A stretch of DNA of 64,000 nt from Butyrivibrio sp. NC2002. GTDB lineage: Bacteria > Bacillota > Clostridia > Lachnospirales > Lachnospiraceae. The notes beneath the pieces were generated by a model. The model worked only from the letters and a program-made list of their open reading frames with translations. It did not search any database and was not told the DNA's origin. The stretch is taken from assembly GCF_000702265.1 (NCBI RefSeq), contig NZ_JNKZ01000004.1:663457-727456 (forward strand). Direction: 5' to 3'. Below, piece by piece: positions 1 through 9,651 of this stretch (positions are counted from its first letter, which is position 1; every line of letters starts with the position of its first letter). A program made the position numbers and the translations under genes.

Positions 1-1
1 T

Positions 2-661
2 GAAGCAAAATACAGCGATGAATATAAAGATATAGATGTTCATACAGAAAGTGAAATGCGCAGCTTTGCTCTTGATGCGCTAAAAAACAAATACGGAAAA
101 GAATTCAAAATAGATGAAAGCTATTGCAAATATAATCATAAGAACGGAAGAGATACAGAACCCCTGCAGCTTCGCGCAAGGGCTTATCCAATAGATGATC
201 CAGATGATGTATGTGGGATCAGAGTTGTGGAACCTAATAATTTTTCAGACACCTATTCTATAAATAAATATAATCCTGTAGTATCTGAATATTTGCAGCC
301 GAAGATGCAGGAATACGGGGTAGCCGGTGATGTTACCATAAGTTATCCGTATATGGTAGGAATCATGGAAGATGGCTTATCCGCAGAAGATATCATGAAA
401 GATGGGCAGGCATGTATAAGATTTTATCAAAAAACGGAGAAAAAAGAAGATATCACCGAGTATATTCCAATTATTAGAAAATGGCTTGATTTCTTATATA
501 CATGTGATTTTGAATGGTACTTTGCTTTGGTAGATGAAAATGATAAGTATTATCAGTATGCAGGTATCTCAAAAGGAGACCATAGATATACAAAAGCAGA
601 GCAATGGACAGATGATAATCTAATTTCATTAATAGAGGCATGTATTAATTTAAATGACTAA
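2..661 (+). CDS. Hypothetical protein, 5' end outside the window
   Basis: The frame is open from base 2 with no stop before the first in-frame ATG at 56, and that ATG has only a poor ribosome binding site, so the gene most likely begins to the left of the window. About 220 residues are visible. The product looks soluble, acidic and rich in Tyr and Asp, with no membrane segment in the visible part and a Trp/Tyr-rich C-terminus. I do not recognise the family. It lies 74 bp upstream of three tandem DUF3592-like membrane genes and may be transcribed with them. In that context a toxin-partner or immunity role is possible but is only inference. Confidence 0.7.
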   Translation, partial: EAKYSDEYKDIDVHTESEMRSFALDALKNKYGKEFKIDESYCKYNHKNGRDTEPLQLRARAYPIDDPDDVCGIRVVEPNNFSDTYSINKYNPVVSEYLQPKMQEYGVAGDVTISYPYMVGIMEDGLSAEDIMKDGQACIRFYQKTEKKEDITEYIPIIRKWLDFLYTCDFEWYFALVDENDKYYQYAGISKGDHRYTKAEQWTDDNLISLIEACINLND

Positions 662-735
662 TAAAATTAAAATAACCCTATACCAGGCATAGATAAAGAT
701 ATGTACAAGGAATATGTACTTGAATAGGAGTAAAA

Positions 736-1404
736 ATGAGAAAACTTGTTCAACTAATTGCAAGAAAAAAATGGAACCCTTTAAGTAAATTTATTGCAGT
801 GTTTACCATGTTTTTTTGTTTTGTGGGTTTTCTATCGTTGAGTACATCATATGTTACAAGAGATTACCAATCAGTTCCTGCTTATATATCAGATATTACA
901 GCTCATGAAGTATGGAGAAAACAGGGACCAAGAACAGAGTATGAGTACAAAGTTCACTGGATATACGAAGGACAAGAATACACAAAACAAATGTCAGATA
1001 TAGGTGATAAGCCGAATGAACAATTGTCTGAAGTATGGATAAATAGTGATAATACAGATATGGTTATAAATAATTCATTTAATTTAAAAAAAGAAGGATG
1101 TCTGTATTTAGTGGTCTCAGTTGTGTTATTTGTTGTCTGGGTAGTTTTACTAAAAAAATCTAAAGACAGGGAATATGTGGATTTAAAGAGATGGGAAAGA
1201 TTATTTCTCGGAGGCTGTTTGTTATCAGTTCTATCACTAATAGGAACAATATATAGCTTTTTTATATTAAAATCTGTAAAAAATTCAGGCAGTTCAGATA
1301 TATTGTTTGGAAGTTTCATTTTTGGCTTTTTTCTAATAGCAACAATGCTGATTGTAGCATATACTACAGAAGTAAAAAGGCAGCAGAGGAAAACAAAATA
1401 CTAA
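736..1404 (+). CDS. DUF3592-like membrane protein, copy 1 of a tandem array
   Basis: This 222-residue protein has an N-terminal membrane segment (about residues 17-40), a soluble domain (41-120), then three more hydrophobic segments (about 122-140, 155-178, 188-210). The soluble domain carries VPAYISDI and LSEVWINSDNTD, motifs shared with the next two genes and with the gene at 22655-23095. The layout resembles DUF3592 membrane proteins, whose function is unknown. The start is set by AGGAG eight bases ahead of the ATG. The stop overlaps the next start by one base (TAATG). Repeated paralogues beside a secretion island recall immunity-gene arrays; that role is inferred. Confidence 0.75.
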   Translation: MRKLVQLIARKKWNPLSKFIAVFTMFFCFVGFLSLSTSYVTRDYQSVPAYISDITAHEVWRKQGPRTEYEYKVHWIYEGQEYTKQMSDIGDKPNEQLSEVWINSDNTDMVINNSFNLKKEGCLYLVVSVVLFVVWVVLLKKSKDREYVDLKRWERLFLGGCLLSVLSLIGTIYSFFILKSVKNSGSSDILFGSFIFGFFLIATMLIVAYTTEVKRQQRKTKY

Positions 1405-2057
1405 TGGATACATTATTAACAATAATCGCTGAAAAGGAAAAAAACATATACAGAATATACCTAATTACAATAGCAATATTTTTTGGATTTGTTTCAATAA
1501 TTATGTTCTATACCGGAATTAGAACAAATGATTACGAACCGGTTCCGGCATATATTAGTGATATTACATCCAGGGAGGTTCTCAGAAAGCAGGGAATTAG
1601 AACCGAATATGATTACATCGTGCATTGGATATATGATGGTAAGGAATATCATAGAACATTAAGAAATCAAATAACCGAACCTGATCAAAACTTATCTGAA
1701 GTATGGATTAATGAAGATAATACTGACATGTCCGTTTCCGAATCAGACTCTTCTTTGAAATCAGCGGTATCTCTGATTTTGATAGCTATTATATGTTTTT
1801 TGTTATGGTTGCAACTATTTAGAAAAGCTAAAAAAATAATTCCTGTGAGTAAAGAGAAGTGGGAAAGTATGTACACGTTGACAAAACTGGTGCTAATAAT
1901 AGGTTTAGTAGGAGTAATTTATAGCTTTATAGTTGCAAATTCCTATGGCAATTTTGAAATAATCACAAAAGAGGCAATGACAATTTTTTCATTTTTTCTA
2001 TTGATAGTGTATGTGATATTTATATGGGCAAATAGAGTTATAAGAAAACATATATAA
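1404..2057 (+). CDS. DUF3592-like membrane protein, copy 2
   Basis: This 217-residue paralogue of the preceding gene has the same order: one N-terminal membrane segment, a soluble domain with VPAYISDI and LSEVWINEDNTD, then hydrophobic segments near residues 118-137, 158-178 and 190-210. Its ATG shares a base with the upstream stop codon, so translation is probably coupled. Copies 1 and 2 look closer to each other (both have RKQG, RTEY and HWIY around the soluble domain) than either is to copy 3, which suggests stepwise tandem duplication. The function is unknown. Confidence 0.75.
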   Translation: MDTLLTIIAEKEKNIYRIYLITIAIFFGFVSIIMFYTGIRTNDYEPVPAYISDITSREVLRKQGIRTEYDYIVHWIYDGKEYHRTLRNQITEPDQNLSEVWINEDNTDMSVSESDSSLKSAVSLILIAIICFLLWLQLFRKAKKIIPVSKEKWESMYTLTKLVLIIGLVGVIYSFIVANSYGNFEIITKEAMTIFSFFLLIVYVIFIWANRVIRKHI

Positions 2058-2137
2058 AAGCATAAAGAAATCATATTGAAAGAAAAGAATGAATCCTGAT
2101 GATATTAATAAACTGCAAGGTGTTGTAGAAAGAAATA

Positions 2138-2809
2138 ATGAATATTGTAAAAATAATTGGTTGCAAAAAAAGTAATACACTACGCCAAATAATATTTGTA
2201 TGTTTTTTGGTAATGTTGGAATGTCAAATTTTACAAATGGGATCGGCTATATATTCAAAAGATTTTATTGCAGTACCCGGCTATATATCTGATATACAAT
2301 TATCTGATACCACTATTACTAAAAAAGGTGTAAGAAATACCTATCAATATACAATACACTGGAATTACGAAGGCAAGGAATATACAAAGAAGAAGTATAG
2401 TTTAAACAGTACACCGGATGAAAATATTTCAGAAGTATGGATTAATAAAGATAATTCAGACGCAATCATATATAGCCCTAATGAGCTTTCTTCACAGGTA
2501 TATATATTTGGTTTGATTTCTGTAATAGCATTTGTTGTATGGCTTTTCATGTATTTGAAAGCAGAAACTGTAAAATACGATGAAGAAATAGCATTAAATG
2601 TTTTGGTAGCAGGAGGTCTTGGGACTGTCTTGTCATTAGTAGCTGTAGCCATTACAGCTATTGCATATAATGAAAAAAAAGATGGAAACGCTTATCAAGT
2701 GTACACATCAACTGTAATGCTGGTAACTAGCACAATCTTTTTAATAGTATGTTTAATTCTCACCATTATGGCAAAAGTCGAAACAAAGAGGCTATCATCA
2801 AGGTTATAA
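2138..2809 (+). CDS. DUF3592-like membrane protein, copy 3
   Basis: This is the third tandem paralogue (223 residues), with an N-terminal membrane segment, a soluble domain holding VPGYISDI and ISEVWINKDNSD, and three C-terminal hydrophobic segments. An 80-bp gap separates it from copy 2. The site ahead of the ATG is weak (AGAAAG). It is the last gene before a gene-poor stretch that ends in an intrinsic terminator, so it probably closes the transcription unit that enters the window from the left. The function is unknown; see copy 1 for the immunity hypothesis. Confidence 0.72.
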   Translation: MNIVKIIGCKKSNTLRQIIFVCFLVMLECQILQMGSAIYSKDFIAVPGYISDIQLSDTTITKKGVRNTYQYTIHWNYEGKEYTKKKYSLNSTPDENISEVWINKDNSDAIIYSPNELSSQVYIFGLISVIAFVVWLFMYLKAETVKYDEEIALNVLVAGGLGTVLSLVAVAITAIAYNEKKDGNAYQVYTSTVMLVTSTIFLIVCLILTIMAKVETKRLSSRL

Positions 2810-2992
2810 ATCGTCTGAAAAGAATTATCATATTGGTAACAACTGATCCGCTTTTTTTCTATGAATAATTATGCTATAGTTAAAATGCTTTGTTTGAAAA
2901 TTCGAGGGGGAACGAATAATCGAAGGAAGTATGTAAAAGTGTTTAAAGAGTTTAGTTTGGGGTCAGAAGGGGAAAATATACATAAATTTATA

Positions 2993-3029
2993 GGGATGGA
3001 ATACCAAAAAGGTATTTCATCCCTTTTGT
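2993..3029 (+). terminator. Intrinsic terminator upstream of the secretion operon
   Basis: A 13-bp stem (2993-3005 with 3011-3023, one G-U pair) closes an AAAAA loop and is followed by TTTTGTG. It would insulate the LytTR-box promoter immediately downstream from transcription arriving from the DUF3592 genes. Confidence 0.8.
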
Positions 3030-3031
3030 GT

Positions 3032-3086
3032 GCATTTCGTCCTCAAATCTATGCATTTCGTCGCAAAAATCACCGGGAATTATAAT
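3032..3086 (+). promoter_or_regulatory. LytTR-type direct repeats and -10 box of the secretion operon
   Basis: Two identical 9-mers GCATTTCGT (3032-3040 and 3053-3061) are separated by 12 bp, giving a 21-bp period. The second copy sits where a -35 box would lie, and a perfect TATAAT follows at 3081-3086. Paired 9-bp repeats with a 12-bp gap just ahead of a poor -35 are the known arrangement for LytTR-family activators such as ComE and AgrA. The same element recurs at 16364 and, reversed, at 23192. Binding by the LytTR protein at 14757-15461 is inferred. Confidence 0.75.
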
Positions 3087-3128
3087 TTTACAGTATGATA
3101 ATCAAGCTGAAAAAGGGAGGAATGAAGA

Positions 3129-4298
3129 ATGGGAAAAATAAAAAAATTACTAAAGACAGTTGCTTGCGCAACACTGGTATTTACACTTAGCATGCCAATA
3201 ACAGCTTCTGCTAATTTATCAAGCGTATCAGTTAATAAAGATGTAAGCAATGATGGAACTACCATATATACAAATCGTGCAAATGGTAAAAGCTATGTGA
3301 AATATGCAGATGGAACCTCAGCAGGAGATACAGATTTCGTTAACTTATCGAGAATAGAATCTGATAAACAAATGATCAGAGTGGGTGATATTAACGAAGT
3401 TAGTATTTACCCTTCATATAATCAAACTATCAGTAATGTAAAAGTTATAAGCGGAAAGAAGAATCTGACAGCTAAAATCTCAAGTAAAAATATAACTAGA
3501 AATATGATCATAAATTGTAGTCAGGAAAGTGACGGCAGATATTACTACAAGGATCAGAGAACAGATGAAAAGATATATACAGACAGCAAGCAGGTCGTTG
3601 TAACTAAAGCATCATATAAGATAAGAATTATTGGAAAAAAGAAGGGGAAGGCCAAGATAAGATTTCAGTTTAATGACATAAATGGAAATAAGGTCCAAAC
3701 AAGAACTCTTAAAGTATCGGTAGTTGATAATGCAAAACCGGTTAAACAGGTTACATTTGGCGGTAAGAATGTATTAGTCGATATGACTGACAATAGCAAA
3801 TATATATATGCCGGTAATTCCAAAAATGGCACAGGCTATACAACAAAGAAAAGCGGCAAATTAAAAGTGAAAATGAATAAGTATGCAAGACTTAAGAGTA
3901 TCTATATGGTTACTAATACTCCCTATATTACTAAGGAATATGATAAAAGCTTAGGATATACAACCGGAAATTATGCTCAGAATGGAACGAATGCTGTAGA
4001 TATTAATGGGGATGGAGATTTTAATGATGAAATAGATGGAATCAATGAAAGTGCAAGCAGTGATAAGGTCTATAAAAAAATTAAAAATGGATCAAAAGTA
4101 AAATTAAGTAATGTACCTGATTCAGTAACAAATAACTCAATAACTTTGGATCGCGAGGAAGGTTTGAAGGATTATAGCTATTTAGAGCAGAATTCATCTA
4201 ATATATCTACAACACAATTCATTATTATTATGCAGGATAAGAGAACAGGAGAATATTTATCACAGACTGTTTCAATAAAAAGAAGAATTTCGAAGTAA
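3129..4298 (+). CDS. Secreted protein with Ca-binding-like loop, paralogue A
   Basis: This 389-residue protein starts with a clear Sec signal peptide (basic KIKKLLK, hydrophobic core, ASA cleavage site near residue 28). No membrane anchor follows. Near residue 291 lies DINGDGDFND, a dockerin/EF-hand-like Asp/Asn loop likely to bind calcium. The N-terminal region has an ANGKSY-x-KYADG motif shared with the next gene; the two proteins align along most of their length, so they are duplicates. GGGAGG stands eight bases before the ATG. As first gene behind the LytTR-box promoter it is probably regulated with the secretion apparatus, although its signal peptide points to Sec export. I do not recognise a named family. 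Confidence 0.85.
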   Translation: MGKIKKLLKTVACATLVFTLSMPITASANLSSVSVNKDVSNDGTTIYTNRANGKSYVKYADGTSAGDTDFVNLSRIESDKQMIRVGDINEVSIYPSYNQTISNVKVISGKKNLTAKISSKNITRNMIINCSQESDGRYYYKDQRTDEKIYTDSKQVVVTKASYKIRIIGKKKGKAKIRFQFNDINGNKVQTRTLKVSVVDNAKPVKQVTFGGKNVLVDMTDNSKYIYAGNSKNGTGYTTKKSGKLKVKMNKYARLKSIYMVTNTPYITKEYDKSLGYTTGNYAQNGTNAVDINGDGDFNDEIDGINESASSDKVYKKIKNGSKVKLSNVPDSVTNNSITLDREEGLKDYSYLEQNSSNISTTQFIIIMQDKRTGEYLSQTVSIKRRISK

Positions 4299-4341
4299 AA
4301 AAGAAAATCAGTAAATTATATGAATAAAACCGGAGGTAGCT

Positions 4342-5520
4342 ATGAAAAAGTTCATTAACATAAATATAAGCATGGTGCTTTTTGCAGCTATGCTGATGAC
4401 ATCAAATATTGATACTAATGCCTTCTATAGAGCTAATGCTGATAAAGAAAATGTCAATATTACAATAGATAAGGATAATAGCGGAAATACAACTTATATA
4501 AACAAAGCAAATGGTAAAACTTACACTGAATATGCTGATGGTAGTAAGTCCGGAGACGAAGATTTTGAAATAATAAATCAGGATATACAAAAAAAAGTAA
4601 CTGTAGAGGAAGGAAGATATGAGGAAATACAAATATCACTTCCCTATGGGCAGACATCTATAAGTAAGCTCAAAGTAAAAAAAGGAAAGGGTGTCGTTTC
4701 AGCAAAGATAAGCGGGAAAAAGATAGTAAGAGGAGTACCACCTAAAACATATACTGAGGCAGGCGGAAAAAAATACTACAGAGACAGAATAACCGGTGAA
4801 AGAATATACATAACCGGTGAGGCACCATTATTAGATTATGCAGATTACACTATTAGGATATATGGTAAAAAGAAGGGTAATGCAAAGCTTCAGTTCAATA
4901 TAAATGACATAAATGGCAATGTAGTAGCCAAAAAAAATATAAAAATAAAAGTATCCGACAATGGAAATGCGGTAGTTTCGGCTACATTTGCAGGAAAATC
5001 ACTCATCTACGACTATTCTAAAAATGCTGATAATAAGAAGTACATTTACTATAATGGCACAACTGATGGTGCCATGTGTACTACAAAAGCAAAAGGAAAA
5101 TTAAAAATAAAGCTTAATAAAAATTATAGGCTAAAAGGAATATATCTTAAGAAGAGCAATGAGTTTGAAGATGTTTCATATAGTAATACATCACAGTATG
5201 CAGGAACTTATGCAAAAAGAAAGAAAACATCTCTTGATTTAAATGGGGATGGTGATTGTAACGACGTAATTGATGGAATTAAGGAAAGTTTAGAAAGTAG
5301 CTATCATTATGAAAAAGTAAATAATGGAAAGAAAATCACTTTAAATAAAGTTCCAACCAATTATGAAAATGAAAATTCTGTAAACAAAACAAATGGTGAA
5401 ATTACAGAATTATATGATGCTCCTAGAACATCTAAGACTGAAATAATAGTAATTTATCAGGAAAAAGAAACAGGTATATATTACACCTGGTCAAAAAGTA
5501 TATTAAAGAAGATCAAATAA
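4342..5520 (+). CDS. Secreted protein with Ca-binding-like loop, paralogue B
   Basis: This 392-residue paralogue of the upstream gene has a signal peptide (residues 1 to about 28), the shared ANGKTY-x-EYADG motif near residue 57, a conserved YGKKKGNAKLQFNINDING segment, and DLNGDGDCND near residue 299 as a calcium-loop candidate. A GGAGG site precedes the ATG. The gene ends 18 bp before the large Ig-repeat gene, so the three secreted products are co-transcribed. Its function is unknown. The strict pairing and the common promoter suggest the two act together at the cell surface, possibly with the 1350-residue protein. Confidence 0.85.
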   Translation: MKKFININISMVLFAAMLMTSNIDTNAFYRANADKENVNITIDKDNSGNTTYINKANGKTYTEYADGSKSGDEDFEIINQDIQKKVTVEEGRYEEIQISLPYGQTSISKLKVKKGKGVVSAKISGKKIVRGVPPKTYTEAGGKKYYRDRITGERIYITGEAPLLDYADYTIRIYGKKKGNAKLQFNINDINGNVVAKKNIKIKVSDNGNAVVSATFAGKSLIYDYSKNADNKKYIYYNGTTDGAMCTTKAKGKLKIKLNKNYRLKGIYLKKSNEFEDVSYSNTSQYAGTYAKRKKTSLDLNGDGDCNDVIDGIKESLESSYHYEKVNNGKKITLNKVPTNYENENSVNKTNGEITELYDAPRTSKTEIIVIYQEKETGIYYTWSKSILKKIK

Positions 5521-5538
5521 TGATTAGAGGGAGAGGAC

Positions 5539-8500
5539 ATGAGAAAGAAAAGTAAGGGGATAAGAGCGCTATCTGTATCACTGATTTCAATGATACTATT
5601 TTGCAGTTTATTTTCAGGACATGTATATGCTGAAAATGAGGCAGAAAATGTAAAAGAGAATGAAGTGCAGGAAGTTGAAGTAGATGTAGAGGAAACCCAG
5701 GTTGATACAGAAAAACAGGAAGAAGTTATTCCTGAGCAGGAAAATGACCAGGCTACTGAAGAAAAAACAGATACAGAAATAACAGATACAGAAATAACCG
5801 ATAATATAACTCCTAATAACGAAATTGAGTTAATGAATGAAGGATTACCCGGTTCAGAATCTGATAATGAAATTGGTGATGACGACAATGAAAATAAAGA
5901 TGATTTAGATAATCAGGATGATGATGAAAACGAGAATAAATCTTCGGATGAAAACGATAATCAACAGATAGATGTTCCCGGTGACGAGACACAGCCATCA
6001 GAAGAGGAAAATAAGGGAGGAGATTCTGAAAACACTAAAAAGGAAAATACAACAGGTGTGGAAGTAAGCGACCCCATAATAGCAGCTGATTCTGAGACTA
6101 CTATCGGTGAGGGAGATAAGAAAAAGAAAATAAGTTATAAAAATGGTGGAGAGGTACCTGTTACAATCTCTCTGAAAAATTTTATAGATCAAGATCAAAA
6201 AAGTATTGTCAAATGCATTAACTACTATGTTGATAACAAGAGTAACAGAGTGGATGTGAGTAACTCAGAAAGTGAGTATACATATAAGATTTCAGGATTA
6301 GGCAACCACTATCTTGAAAAAATAGAGGTTGTTTTTTGGGATGAAGATACCGCTCCGATAGTGGAGAATATTGATAGTATCATCTGTATTTATAATGAAG
6401 AGGACGACAACAACAGCATTCAGGCAGGTTTTATGGATCTTGATGGATATGCAGGCGGTTGGTATTCAAAAAAAGCCAATAGTGAGGTTAATCCTCATGT
6501 CCATTTTAAGGCTGATACAGTAAGGTACATAAAAGAAATAACAATAAACGAAGTTTATAACGATATTTTGGGCGATAAAAATGTCGGAAAACAGGTTGGA
6601 ATATATACAAATGATACAGATGTAAGCCTGTCCGAAAAAAACAGTCTTGATATTGATATTGAATTTAACGGAGAGACAGAAGGCTGCAACGAACTTGTTG
6701 CTGTAGTAAAATATGCTATTGGCTACGGATATGAAAAAGAGGGCATAATAGCAAGAATCGATAATACAGCTCCGAGTCTTTCAGAGAATGCTTTAAATTT
6801 TAGAATAGATAATGAGGATAGCGGATTATATGATGAAGAATCTAATACGCTATATATGAAAGAAGCTCTACAAACAAGCCTGATGATTCCAGGGAATGCT
6901 GACATTAATAATAATGTAGAAACCAGTGGAGTTGAAGAAGTTTCAGTAGCAGTAAATGGTGCAACAGGTGAGAAGGAATCACTTATAATACCTGAAGAAT
7001 CCAGGAATCGCGATTATCCGGTTGATAATACATATACCGCTTCTGAATCTGAGACATCAATTGAGTTTTTAAATGTTACACTTAAAGATGCTGCAGGTAA
7101 TATAAGTGACCCCATTACCATTAATTATGGAAAAAGCATAGTATTTGATAACGAAAGACCAAGAATTGACTTCAAAAGCGGATATCCGCAGAGCTCATAC
7201 GATTTGGGCGACGGATCAAGACTGTTTAAGGGAATAGTAAAAGGATCATTTTCTATAGAAGATAAATTTCTTAATGAAAACAGTATAGTATTTAAAAATA
7301 CTCTTTCAAAGAAAAACCCGAAAATACATTTGTCTGCAAACAGTTCAGAACAGACTAAGATATATGAATATGAACTTGGCGACGAAGGTGCTTATAAGAT
7401 AAATGCCAGCGCTTCCGATAAAGCGAGCAATTCCAGCAATGAAGACAGTCAGATAATGATTGTAGATAATAGCGCACCTGAAATAAAAGACACATATACT
7501 TCAAACGGAAAAAGCTTTGAACCTAAGGGCGAGGATTCGACCTTCAAAAACGGAAATGTAACGATCGATATAAGCATGGATGAGAAATATCCTGCATTTG
7601 AAGATTGTAAGCTTGTAGTTGAATATCAGGACGTAAATGGCAATTCTAAAACTGAGACATTAAGCGGATCAGACTGGAGTGGTAGAATGGGAGATTCAGA
7701 ACACCTCCTTACCTACAGCACTCAGGAAGACGGAAGATATACAATTACAATCTTTGCACAGGATGTACTTGGCAATGTAAGTAAAGTAATTACAAAAGGA
7801 TTTACCGTAGACTCTACAAAACCCGAACTCACTGTTGAATTTGACAACGATGAGGTAAAGAACGGAAAGTATTATAACGATACAAGAGTAGCAACAATCC
7901 AGGTAATTGACTCAAGCTTTTCAGAAGATAAAGTAGAACTTGATGTTGATTCAGAATATGGCACTGTTAAAGAGGGCAAATGGTCTGATAAGGGAAATAT
8001 CCATACACTTGAGCTTAGCTTCAACCAGGATGGAATATACAGCTTCAAAGTAAAATGTGAAGATAGCGCAGGAAACATATCAGATACATATAAGTCAGAT
8101 GAGTTTGTGATCGACAAAACAGCACCTGAAATAAATGTAAGCTATGATAATAATGCCGCTCAAAATGAGATTTATTATAACTCAGTAAGAAAAGCATCAA
8201 TTGACATCAAAGAGCTTTCATTTGATAACGAACTTGTAAAGGTCGGAACCCAGCCTCTTAGTGATGCATCCGAAATACCTACAATTGGAACATTTTCGTC
8301 AGATGGTGATGCAAATAGTGCAGAGATGGTATTTGATAAGGATGGTACTTATGGATATACCATCGAATGTACAGACCTTGCAGGTAACACATCAACAATT
8401 TATACATCAGATAAATTTATAATTGATACTACAGAACCTGAGATAGCTTTTGAAGGAGTTGAGAACTACTCAGCTAACAACAAGACAGTTGCTCCAGTTA

Positions 8501-9591
8501 TCAGCTTCCTTGAAAAGAATGTAGATAACAATCAGACCGAGATAACCGTAACAGGTGCAAATCACGGACAGGTATCAAGACAGAGCACGATAACACCTTC
8601 GGAAGATGGCGAGAAAATAGCATTTGCTGATTTCGAACATGTAAAAGAAAATGATGACCTTTATGTAGTAAATGTAAAAGTCAAAGATCTTGCCGGAAAT
8701 GAAAAGGAAAATAGGCTTGTGTTCTCTGTAAACAGATTCGGATCAGTTTATGTATTAAATGAGGATGCAAAAAAACTTAACGCAGACTACTTCACAACAC
8801 AGGCAAAGACAGTAGCTATTTCCGAGATAAATGTAGACGATCTTGTTGAGAAGAACGTTACAATGGCCCGCGATGGTAACTACTCAGACCTCAAAGAAGG
8901 AAAGAGTCTTAGCGTAAGCAAAGAAGGTAGTGAAGAGAGTTGGAAGAGATATACATATACCATCAATAAGTCAGCATTTGGAAAAGACGGTATTTATGCT
9001 ATTGGCGTATCTTCCACGGACAGAGCTACCAATACACAGGACTCACGTTCAAGGGACGCTGCAATTGACTTTGCACTTGATACAACAAAACCCGACATTA
9101 CAACTCCTGACCTCAAGGATGATGTAGTATACGAGGGAAAAGAGCATAAGGTCAACTTAAATGTTACTGACAACATGGTTGTTAAGGAACTTAAGATATA
9201 TTCAGACAAAGAGCTTGTTGACAACTATGATGAAGATACTCTTTTAGAGACAGCAGGAACAGTAGCATTCACATTAAAGGGAGATGATAAGAAGCACAAC
9301 ATCCATGTTCTTGCAGAAGATGTTGCAGGTAACACAACAGAAGTCATCTACAGAAATGTCTATGTTGGAACTAAGAAGGCAGAGACAAATACAATTATAG
9401 AAGATGAGACTACAGCCACAACAGGTGGAAATGCAGATCAGAATCTTGGCGATGGTACTGACTCAAGCAGCGGAAAGATAAAGAGGCAGATTAAGAATGT
9501 TGTTCTCTATTCAGTGATGATCCTTATGATCATGGGACTTGGTGCATGCGCCGGTGTAATGATAATAAGAAAAAATAAAAGTGAACAGTAA
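5539..9591 (+). CDS. Large surface protein with Ig-like repeats and C-terminal membrane anchor
   Basis: The protein has 1350 residues. A signal peptide (about 1-31, ending YAEN) is followed by a Glu/Asp-rich low-complexity stretch (about 32-175). At least seven Ig-like modules of roughly 90-110 residues follow, each opening with a DxTxP-type motif (DNTAPSL, DSTKPEL, DKTAPEI, DTTEPEI, DTTKPDI) and most closing with D-x-AGN. A single membrane helix lies about 1319-1341, followed by RKNKSEQ. There is no LPXTG sortase motif. The topology is extracellular with a C-terminal anchor. Placed directly before the EssC gene, it could take the position of the large ectodomain subunit EsaA/YueB of canonical systems, but I see no sequence resemblance to that family. 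Confidence 0.85.
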   Translation: MRKKSKGIRALSVSLISMILFCSLFSGHVYAENEAENVKENEVQEVEVDVEETQVDTEKQEEVIPEQENDQATEEKTDTEITDTEITDNITPNNEIELMNEGLPGSESDNEIGDDDNENKDDLDNQDDDENENKSSDENDNQQIDVPGDETQPSEEENKGGDSENTKKENTTGVEVSDPIIAADSETTIGEGDKKKKISYKNGGEVPVTISLKNFIDQDQKSIVKCINYYVDNKSNRVDVSNSESEYTYKISGLGNHYLEKIEVVFWDEDTAPIVENIDSIICIYNEEDDNNSIQAGFMDLDGYAGGWYSKKANSEVNPHVHFKADTVRYIKEITINEVYNDILGDKNVGKQVGIYTNDTDVSLSEKNSLDIDIEFNGETEGCNELVAVVKYAIGYGYEKEGIIARIDNTAPSLSENALNFRIDNEDSGLYDEESNTLYMKEALQTSLMIPGNADINNNVETSGVEEVSVAVNGATGEKESLIIPEESRNRDYPVDNTYTASESETSIEFLNVTLKDAAGNISDPITINYGKSIVFDNERPRIDFKSGYPQSSYDLGDGSRLFKGIVKGSFSIEDKFLNENSIVFKNTLSKKNPKIHLSANSSEQTKIYEYELGDEGAYKINASASDKASNSSNEDSQIMIVDNSAPEIKDTYTSNGKSFEPKGEDSTFKNGNVTIDISMDEKYPAFEDCKLVVEYQDVNGNSKTETLSGSDWSGRMGDSEHLLTYSTQEDGRYTITIFAQDVLGNVSKVITKGFTVDSTKPELTVEFDNDEVKNGKYYNDTRVATIQVIDSSFSEDKVELDVDSEYGTVKEGKWSDKGNIHTLELSFNQDGIYSFKVKCEDSAGNISDTYKSDEFVIDKTAPEINVSYDNNAAQNEIYYNSVRKASIDIKELSFDNELVKVGTQPLSDASEIPTIGTFSSDGDANSAEMVFDKDGTYGYTIECTDLAGNTSTIYTSDKFIIDTTEPEIAFEGVENYSANNKTVAPVISFLEKNVDNNQTEITVTGANHGQVSRQSTITPSEDGEKIAFADFEHVKENDDLYVVNVKVKDLAGNEKENRLVFSVNRFGSVYVLNEDAKKLNADYFTTQAKTVAISEINVDDLVEKNVTMARDGNYSDLKEGKSLSVSKEGSEESWKRYTYTINKSAFGKDGIYAIGVSSTDRATNTQDSRSRDAAIDFALDTTKPDITTPDLKDDVVYEGKEHKVNLNVTDNMVVKELKIYSDKELVDNYDEDTLLETAGTVAFTLKGDDKKHNIHVLAEDVAGNTTEVIYRNVYVGTKKAETNTIIEDETTATTGGNADQNLGDGTDSSSGKIKRQIKNVVLYSVMILMIMGLGACAGVMIIRKNKSEQ

Positions 9592-9651
9592 AAACTGTTG
9601 ATCGCAGATGCATCTTATGTAGTGCAATGCAATAATGAGAAATTTAGACTG

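Larger units (their letters stand above)
2810..3128 (+). other. Intergenic stretch with terminator and regulated promoter
   Basis: I see no convincing protein gene here. A 74-codon open frame (2861-3085) runs through a perfect terminator hairpin and through two regulatory repeats, so I read it as chance. An extended -10 (TGCTATAGT, 2872-2880) could drive a short transcript of about 140 nt ending at the 2993-3027 terminator. The right part (3032-3086) is the promoter of the secretion operon. Confidence 0.5.

Noticed and set aside
2090..2176. 28-codon ORF overlapping the start of the third DUF3592 gene
   Set aside because: It is short, without a recognisable product, and most of its length lies inside or just before the real gene.
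2861..3085. 74-codon ORF upstream of the secretion operon
   Set aside because: It runs through a perfect terminator hairpin and both LytTR-type repeats and has no good ribosome site; its C-terminal residues just translate the repeats.
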